In this document: positions 15,067 through 18,879 of the stretch, in pieces
Position numbering within the stretch: the stretch's first letter is position 1
Layout of the letters: every line of letters starts with the position of its first letter
Assembly (NCBI GenBank): GCA_900552935.1
Contig: USBN01000027.1
Span: 1 to 18,879 of the forward strand
DNA: 18,879 bases
Reading direction: 5' to 3'
Source: an uncultured Coriobacteriaceae bacterium
GTDB taxonomy: Bacteria > Actinomycetota > Coriobacteriia > Coriobacteriales > Atopobiaceae
Notes under the pieces: model-generated
Seen by the model: the letters and a program-made list of their open reading frames with translations, nothing else
What the model was told of the DNA's origin: nothing
The model's database searches: none
Translations under genes and position numbers: made by a program

Positions 15067-15116
15067 CTCAAAAAATCGCACTCGCTAGGTTGCGAATCTG
15101 GCGTGGCCGAGCCCAT

Positions 15117-15539
15117 CTAGTCGATGGAGACCTTGGTGACGTTGGCCTTCTCGTCCTGCTTCGGGACGTTGACGGTCAGGACGCCGTCGGCGAGCTTGGC
15201 GGACAGGCCACTCGTAGCAGCATCCTTCAGGAAGACGCCGCGCGTGCAGGTGTACTCGCCGGTCTCGCGCTGCAGGTAGTTCTTTGCCTTCTGCTCGTCA
15301 GAGTCCTTCTTATCAACCGTGATGGAAAGACGACCCTCGTTGAGCTCGACGTCGATCTGATCGCGCGTGACGCCCGGAACGTGAGCGGAGACGACGTACG
15401 CGTCGCCGGCATCCTCGACGTCCATCTTGAAGTCTACCGCCGCAGTGGCCGGAGCGAGGAAGCTGTCGAAGACGTCATCGAACGGGAAGGCCACACGCGC
15501 GAGACGGTTGTAACGATCATACGGAATCATGCTTGCCAT
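15117..15539 (-). CDS. Hsp20 / alpha-crystallin small heat-shock protein
   Basis: This ATP-independent holdase chaperone binds unfolding proteins in the cytoplasm as large oligomers. The 140 residues include a short N-terminal arm (1-33), an alpha-crystallin domain (about 34-127) with ELNEGRLSITVDKK (65-78) and the signature GVLTVNVPK (119-127), and a C-terminal tail ending VSID that supplies an I-x-I-like anchor. The usual RxFxLP segment reads TRGVFLKDA. ATG 15539 follows AAAGGAG. The frame continues upstream, but the added residues are basic and unlike the family. The long AT-rich upstream region holds two inverted repeats that may control heat induction. Confidence 0.94.
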   Translation of the reverse strand: MASMIPYDRYNRLARVAFPFDDVFDSFLAPATAAVDFKMDVEDAGDAYVVSAHVPGVTRDQIDVELNEGRLSITVDKKDSDEQKAKNYLQRETGEYTCTRGVFLKDAATSGLSAKLADGVLTVNVPKQDEKANVTKVSID

Positions 15540-15900
15540 GGTTACCACTCCTTTTGTGGTTGTGGGCACCTCGCATTGCCTGTGCCCCTTGTGTCGCTGG
15601 TATATGTTCCCGCGCCGATTGTTTCTAAACACGTCAATACAAGATTTCTTAGTCTTTTTTGCTAATAAAATCTAAGTCTGTCTATATAAGGTCTCATAAG
15701 CGAACAAGAGCCAGCGCAAGCTTCCGTCGCTCCGCCGCCCTTCCCTCCCCGCTCCAACGCCACGCCCACGCGGCACATTCGCGTCGAGACGTACGAACGG
15801 CACTATCCCGGCATGGGTAAAGGTCATGAGAAATTGAGCCATACCAACCCTGAGGGGGTACACTCACAGGGACTGAGACATGCTCCAAAAGGGGACTGGA
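15540..15900. other. Divergent intergenic region upstream of hsp20 and the 156-residue protein gene
   Basis: This 361-bp region is AT-rich at 15618-15695 and GC-rich beyond. It holds the palindrome TGTTT-CT-AAACA (15620-15631), a longer inverted repeat (15642-15673), and on the plus strand a possible promoter TTGCTA-18-TATATA near 15659-15688. A weak second candidate, TTGAGC (15834-15839) with TACACT (15859-15864), lies closer to the plus-strand gene. No small gene was convincing. Confidence 0.5.
15642..15673. promoter_or_regulatory. Inverted repeat with 9-bp spacer upstream of hsp20
   Basis: AGATTTCTTAG (15642-15652) and CTAATAAAATCT (15662-15673) are inverted copies except for a short central difference, with 9 bp between them. 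The arm-N9-arm layout recalls the CIRCE element bound by HrcA, but the bases do not match CIRCE or the HspR HAIR consensus. Confidence 0.4.
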
Positions 15901-16371
15901 ATGACGAACGATCAAGACCGCAATTCCACGGATGAAATCGATGCCATGGGCGTCGAGGCACAGGAGCCCTCTGGAGAGGGCCAAGAGGAGCGTCCCGCAT
16001 ATTCGCAGGAGTCTTTTGAGCGAGATGGCGAGGGGCGTCCCGCGTACGTGCGTCAACCCAAGCCTCATCGCCGCCAGCCGCCCGTGAATGACCTCCAGGC
16101 GGACGAAGCCTACGAGAATAACTACTCCTTCGACTCGAGCTACACGCTCAAGAATCGCGTCGCGCCCTCAAGGGGTGTCTATCGCCACTCCCGCTCCCGG
16201 CAGGAGAAGGTCCGCCAGGAGCTCAAGTACGGCCAGTATCTCTCCGTCCCAAAAGGCAACCGCGAGATCTTCGGCTCGCATGAAAAGGAGCAGAAGCGCC
16301 ACATCGTGGTTGTCAGCATCGTCGTAGTGGCCATCGTTGCGATCCTGCTCATTATTTTCTGGCCCAAGTAG
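15901..16371 (+). CDS. Hypothetical protein with a single C-terminal membrane helix
   Basis: The predicted protein has 156 residues from ATG 15901, which follows AAAGGGGA; an in-frame ATG at 15880 would add seven residues and lacks a good site. Residues 1-130 are hydrophilic, rich in Glu, Arg, Gln and Pro and probably disordered, with RPAY occurring twice (31-34 and 46-49). A basic segment (KEQKRH) precedes one hydrophobic helix (134-153), and only WPK follows. This is a tail-anchored layout with the long N-terminal part expected in the cytoplasm. No family was recognised. A role at the membrane, for example as a scaffold or small regulator, would be speculation. Confidence 0.75.
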   Translation: MTNDQDRNSTDEIDAMGVEAQEPSGEGQEERPAYSQESFERDGEGRPAYVRQPKPHRRQPPVNDLQADEAYENNYSFDSSYTLKNRVAPSRGVYRHSRSRQEKVRQELKYGQYLSVPKGNREIFGSHEKEQKRHIVVVSIVVVAIVAILLIIFWPK

Positions 16372-16427
16372 GGCGTCGGAGGCCATGCGCCCGCCAAGCC
16401 CAACGGCGAGCCACCAACTGAGAAGAA

Positions 16428-16471
16428 GCGAAGGGCCCGACTCCGAACCACACCGGAGCCGGGCCCTTCGC
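16428..16471. terminator. Long hairpin downstream of the 156-residue protein gene
   Basis: Arms 16428-16445 and 16454-16471 (GCGAAGGGCCCG and complement, extended by CTCCG/CGGAG) form an 18-bp stem with one mismatch around an 8-base loop. On the minus strand the mismatch becomes a G-U pair and is followed by TTCTTCT. It probably ends plus-strand transcription, though the plus-strand tail (CTTAGCC) has few T's. Confidence 0.65.
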
Positions 16472-16693
16472 CTTAGCCTGTCGCCCACGCAAGGCGAGGG
16501 CGGCTCTGCCTGAATTCGATTTTGTTACTTCGAAGCGGCATTTGTGCTGCGCCATAGTTTTGATTCCAGAAGCGACCTAGACAGATAGCGCTCATCTCAG
16601 TTTTTCAACCGCTTGCCGACTGTTTGTCAATCCGGGAAGCGACCAATCCTCCGCTGCAAACCAATAACACCTCAAAGCTCGCAAACCGTCTAC

Positions 16694-16721
16694 CTGCACT
16701 TTTCTGCACATCTCGCTGCAC
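16694..16721. repeat. Three phased CTGCAC direct repeats
   Basis: CTGCAC occurs at 16694, 16704 and 16716, spaced 10 and 12 bp, about one helical turn each. They lie 39 bp or more upstream of the candidate -35 region of the transporter operon. Such phasing suggests several copies of a protein bound on one DNA face. Confidence 0.5.
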
Positions 16722-16756
16722 AGATTTCATCTTGATCGGCTCGATATTAGATTTTC

Positions 16757-16778
16757 ACGTTGTGAAATTTCGCAACGT
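16757..16778. promoter_or_regulatory. Near-perfect 22-bp palindrome, candidate operator of the DMT-amidohydrolase unit
   Basis: ACGTTG, a variable base, GAAATTTC, a variable base and CAACGT form a 22-bp palindrome with a single mismatched pair (16763 and 16772). It overlaps a second, perfect palindrome TTTCAC-GTT-GTGAAA (16753-16767). A weak promoter, TTGTGA (16760-16765) and TATTTA (16782-16787) with a 16-bp spacer, lies across it, so bound protein would cover the -35 and spacer. No known regulator consensus was recognised. Confidence 0.55.
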
Positions 16779-16854
16779 CAATATTTACACCTTCAAAATA
16801 CTCCTTTACATTGTCCTTGGTCATGGAAGGCCCATCATCAACAAAGGAGAATCT

Positions 16855-17334
16855 ATGGAAGGCATCATGTTCTACGTTCCCCTGGGAATCGGCGTGTTGG
16901 GTAACATCCTGTACAACGTCTTCGCCAAGTCGACTCCCGATGACGCGGACACCTTCGCGTCCCTCACCCTCACCTATGCGGCCGGCATGGCTGCCACCTT
17001 CGTGATTTACATGGTCACCTCCGGTGGTGGCAACATCTTCGCCGAGTTCGCTAAGGCAAACTGGGCTTCCTACGCCCTCGGTTTGTGCATCGTAGGCTGC
17101 GATGTCGCGATCATCCTGCTATATCGCGTCGGCTGGGACATCAGCGTCGGCACTCTCGTAGGCAACATCTCTGTCTCCCTTGCCCTCGTCGTTGTTGGCG
17201 TCCTCCTCTGGAATGAATCCCTCGACGCGCTGAAGATCGTCGGCATCGCAGTCTGCCTGCTTGGTCTTTACGTCGTCAACCGCCCCGAAAAGGCAGTCGG
17301 TGGTGCGGAAGAGCCTGTTGAAAACGAGGCCTAA
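16855..17334 (+). CDS. Half-size DMT/EamA-like transporter, five predicted helices
   Basis: The 159-residue integral membrane protein has predicted helices at about 5-22, 36-54, 71-90, 98-117 and 126-142, and an acidic tail (150-159). Size and layout match half of a ten-helix drug/metabolite transporter of the EamA type, so it probably works as a dimer. The ATG at 16855 follows AAAGGAG; the frame continues upstream, but those residues look non-coding. It is followed by the amidohydrolase gene 126 bp downstream with no clear terminator between, so the two probably form one unit, and the transporter may carry the amidohydrolase's substrate or product. The transported compound cannot be told from the sequence. 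Confidence 0.8.
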   Translation: MEGIMFYVPLGIGVLGNILYNVFAKSTPDDADTFASLTLTYAAGMAATFVIYMVTSGGGNIFAEFAKANWASYALGLCIVGCDVAIILLYRVGWDISVGTLVGNISVSLALVVVGVLLWNESLDALKIVGIAVCLLGLYVVNRPEKAVGGAEEPVENEA

Positions 17335-17352
17335 AGCGAGCATGCGCCCCCT

Positions 17353-17431
17353 GGTACGCGGGGTTGGAGCCCCAAAAACGTGATGAGGTGAAGGAGCTCC
17401 TTCCCGCGTGCCCCCTCCTTCCCCGCGTACC
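17353..17431 (+). promoter_or_regulatory. Structured intercistronic RNA segment
   Basis: GGTACGCGGGG (17353-17363) is the exact complement of CCCCGCGTACC (17421-17431), an 11-bp stem closing a 57-nt interior. Inside are the perfect palindrome GAAGGAGCTCCTTC (17390-17403) and GGGG-TTGGAG-CCCC (17360-17373), whose GGGG could pair with either CCCC partner. The structure ends about 19 nt before the AAGGAG of the amidohydrolase gene. It resembles an attenuator or an mRNA-processing element; no known riboswitch class was recognised. Confidence 0.45.
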
Positions 17432-17460
17432 TCCCCTTTTCCAAACTTAAGGAGAGCACA

Positions 17461-18879
17461 ATGAGCAACCGTATCGACACGATCATCCTCGCAGGCGCCA
17501 TGTGGCGCGGCATCAGCCGCGACGAGACGCCCGCCGCCGGTGGCATCGCGATCAGCGGCGAGCGCATCGTCGCCGTTGGCACCCCCGAGCAGATTGAGGC
17601 TCTTGCCGGTCCCGACACCGTCATCCGCCGCTACGGCGACGACAAGCTTCTCATGCCCGCCCTCTGCGACGCCCACCTCCACCTCGAGAACACCGTTCTC
17701 TGTGAGAGCGGCCCAGCGCTTCGCTACGTCGGCACCGAGGAGGAGTGCGTCGCCAACTGTAAGGCTTGGCACGAGGCCAACCCGGACTCCCACTGGATCA
17801 TTGGCTTTGGCTGGCACCAGGCCAACTGGCCCGGCTGCAAGGTCCCCACTAAGGACCTGCTGACCGAGGCCCTGCCCAACAACCCCGCTTTCCTGCTCGA
17901 CATCGACACCCACTGCGCCTGGCTGAACCAGAAGGCCCTCGACGAGCTCGAGATTACCGCCGAGACCCCCGATCCCATCGGTGGCCGCATCTGGCGCGAC
18001 GAGAACGGCGAACCGACCGGCTACCTCGAGGAGTCCGCAGCCCTCAACATCGAGCCCGACGTCCTCAAGCGCGCCATCTCCGATCCCGCCGTTCGCGCGG
18101 GCAAGCTCCTCGAGACCATCGAGCTGCTCAACCGTCGCGGCGTCACCGAGGTCTGGGACGCCTTCGACACCCCCGAGACCTGGTACGAGGCCCTCGAGGA
18201 TCTTCAGGAGCAGGGCAAGCTCAATCTCCGCGTCAACACCTGCACCCTGATCAATGACAACCCCGACTTCATCGAGACCGCTCAGAAGATGGCCGAGCGT
18301 TATCCCAATATCGAGGACTTCATCACCTTCTGGGGCTTCAAGGTCATCGGTGACGGCGTCGGCGGAGCCCACACCGCCTGGATGTGCGAGCCCTACGCTG
18401 ACGATCCCTCCACCTCCGGTGGCTGCCTGCTCGAGCCCGAGGAGTTCAGGCGCCGCATCCTCGCCTGCGAGGAGACCGGCATGCCGGTTCACGTCCACGC
18501 CTGCGGCACCCGCACCGTCGAGTACGCCCTCGACTGCTTCGAGGAGGCCGTCAAGGCTGGCTATGTCCAGTGCCAGCGCAACTGCATCACCCACTGCGAC
18601 ACCGTGAACCCCAAGGACTTCCCTCGCTTCCGCGAGCTCGGCGTCGTCGCCGCGCTGCAGCCCGACATGCTCGCCCCGACGCCTACGTACGAGACCGACT
18701 TCTATCGTAAGACGTTCGGCGACGCTGTCTACAAGTACGCCTGGGCCAACCGCTCCATGTTCGACAACTGCGACTACATCTCCTTCAGCTCCGACTCCCC
18801 GGTCGGCTTCGCTGGCAGGCTCGACCAGGTCTTCCGTTCCACCCAGCGCACCTTCAACGACGGCCTGCCCGTCGGCGGC
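17461..18879 (+). CDS. YtcJ-like metal-dependent amidohydrolase (amidohydrolase 3 family), cut by window edge
   Basis: This is a probable cytoplasmic hydrolase of cyclic amides, ureido compounds or N-acyl groups. The first 473 residues are visible; the family usually has 530-570. Expected metal and active-site elements are present: HxH in DAHLHLEN (H72, H74), K294 in FKVIGDGV, HxH in MPVHVHACG (H344, H346), H378 in ITHCD and D445 in SSDSP. Segments such as LEP...F, LQPDMLAPTPTY and SDSPV follow the YtcJ pattern. The ATG at 17461 follows AAGGAGAG. There is no signal peptide. Codon use is strongly biased to C-ending codons, which suggests high expression. It lies downstream of a half-size transporter and a structured spacer. 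The substrate is not deducible from sequence. Confidence 0.9.
   Translation, partial: MSNRIDTIILAGAMWRGISRDETPAAGGIAISGERIVAVGTPEQIEALAGPDTVIRRYGDDKLLMPALCDAHLHLENTVLCESGPALRYVGTEEECVANCKAWHEANPDSHWIIGFGWHQANWPGCKVPTKDLLTEALPNNPAFLLDIDTHCAWLNQKALDELEITAETPDPIGGRIWRDENGEPTGYLEESAALNIEPDVLKRAISDPAVRAGKLLETIELLNRRGVTEVWDAFDTPETWYEALEDLQEQGKLNLRVNTCTLINDNPDFIETAQKMAERYPNIEDFITFWGFKVIGDGVGGAHTAWMCEPYADDPSTSGGCLLEPEEFRRRILACEETGMPVHVHACGTRTVEYALDCFEEAVKAGYVQCQRNCITHCDTVNPKDFPRFRELGVVAALQPDMLAPTPTYETDFYRKTFGDAVYKYAWANRSMFDNCDYISFSSDSPVGFAGRLDQVFRSTQRTFNDGLPVGG

Larger units (their letters stand above)
16372..16854. other. Regulatory-looking intergenic region upstream of the DMT transporter
   Basis: This 483-bp gap has no convincing gene and is richer in A/T than its surroundings after 16510. 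It holds the hairpin at 16428-16471, a direct repeat GAAGCGACC (16569-16577 and 16636-16644), three phased CTGCAC repeats (16694-16721), two overlapping palindromes (16753-16778) and a candidate promoter just before the transporter gene. Confidence 0.7.

Noticed and set aside
15540..15700. A standard CIRCE or HAIR element upstream of hsp20
   Set aside because: Neither the TTAGCACTC/GAGTGCTAA nor the CTTGAGT/ACTCAAG arms are present; only geometry is similar.
16624..16854. N-terminal extension of the DMT transporter (77 residues)
   Set aside because: No ribosome binding site at the far ATG, the residues are not membrane-protein-like, and the region contains palindromes and repeats typical of a promoter; ATG 16855 has AAAGGAG.

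Overview
The window is about 18.9 kb of GC-rich DNA. Gene content and codon use suggest an anaerobic, gut- or oral-type actinobacterium of the Coriobacteriia (Olsenella/Collinsella/Atopobium-like). The clues are a pyruvate:ferredoxin oxidoreductase with a coriobacterial/Firmicutes-like N-terminus, a Bce-type peptide-antibiotic module, a bacterial ferritin and a strong C/G bias at third codon positions. This assignment is inferred from the look of the proteins; no database search was made. Both ends of the window cut through genes.

Left part (1-2396), minus strand: the N-terminal third of nifJ (PFOR) with a promoter and two palindromes upstream, preceded by a short class IV aminotransferase-like protein. 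A divergent promoter region with a tandem repeat of about 35 bp separates this from the next block.

Bce block (2397-7440): a BceA-type ATPase and BceB-type permease (plus strand, overlapping, closed by a strong terminator) face a BceS-type kinase and BceR-type regulator (minus strand). The regulator starts with TTG just after the hairpin that follows purH. Together they look like a complete sense-and-resist module for cell-wall-active peptides.

Middle (7454-13345): purH (minus); a GNAT acetyltransferase (plus), convergent across a perfect 14-bp hairpin with a DUF2207 membrane protein with a glycine-rich tail (minus); tRNA-Ser(GCU) with its own promoter and terminator (minus); and gluQ (minus).

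Right part (13422-18879): ferritin (minus), tRNA-Arg(ACG) (plus, with promoter and UUCG-loop terminator), a 139-aa unknown protein (minus), an Hsp20 chaperone (minus) and a 156-aa protein with one C-terminal membrane helix (plus). A 480-bp regulatory-looking region follows, then a half-size (5-helix) DMT transporter and a YtcJ-like amidohydrolase that runs off the end. This last pair is preceded by phased CTGCAC repeats and a near-perfect 22-bp palindrome, and is separated by a structured intercistronic segment. It is the most likely place for an undescribed inducible catabolic unit. No CRISPR array, insertion sequence, prophage gene or integrase was seen.
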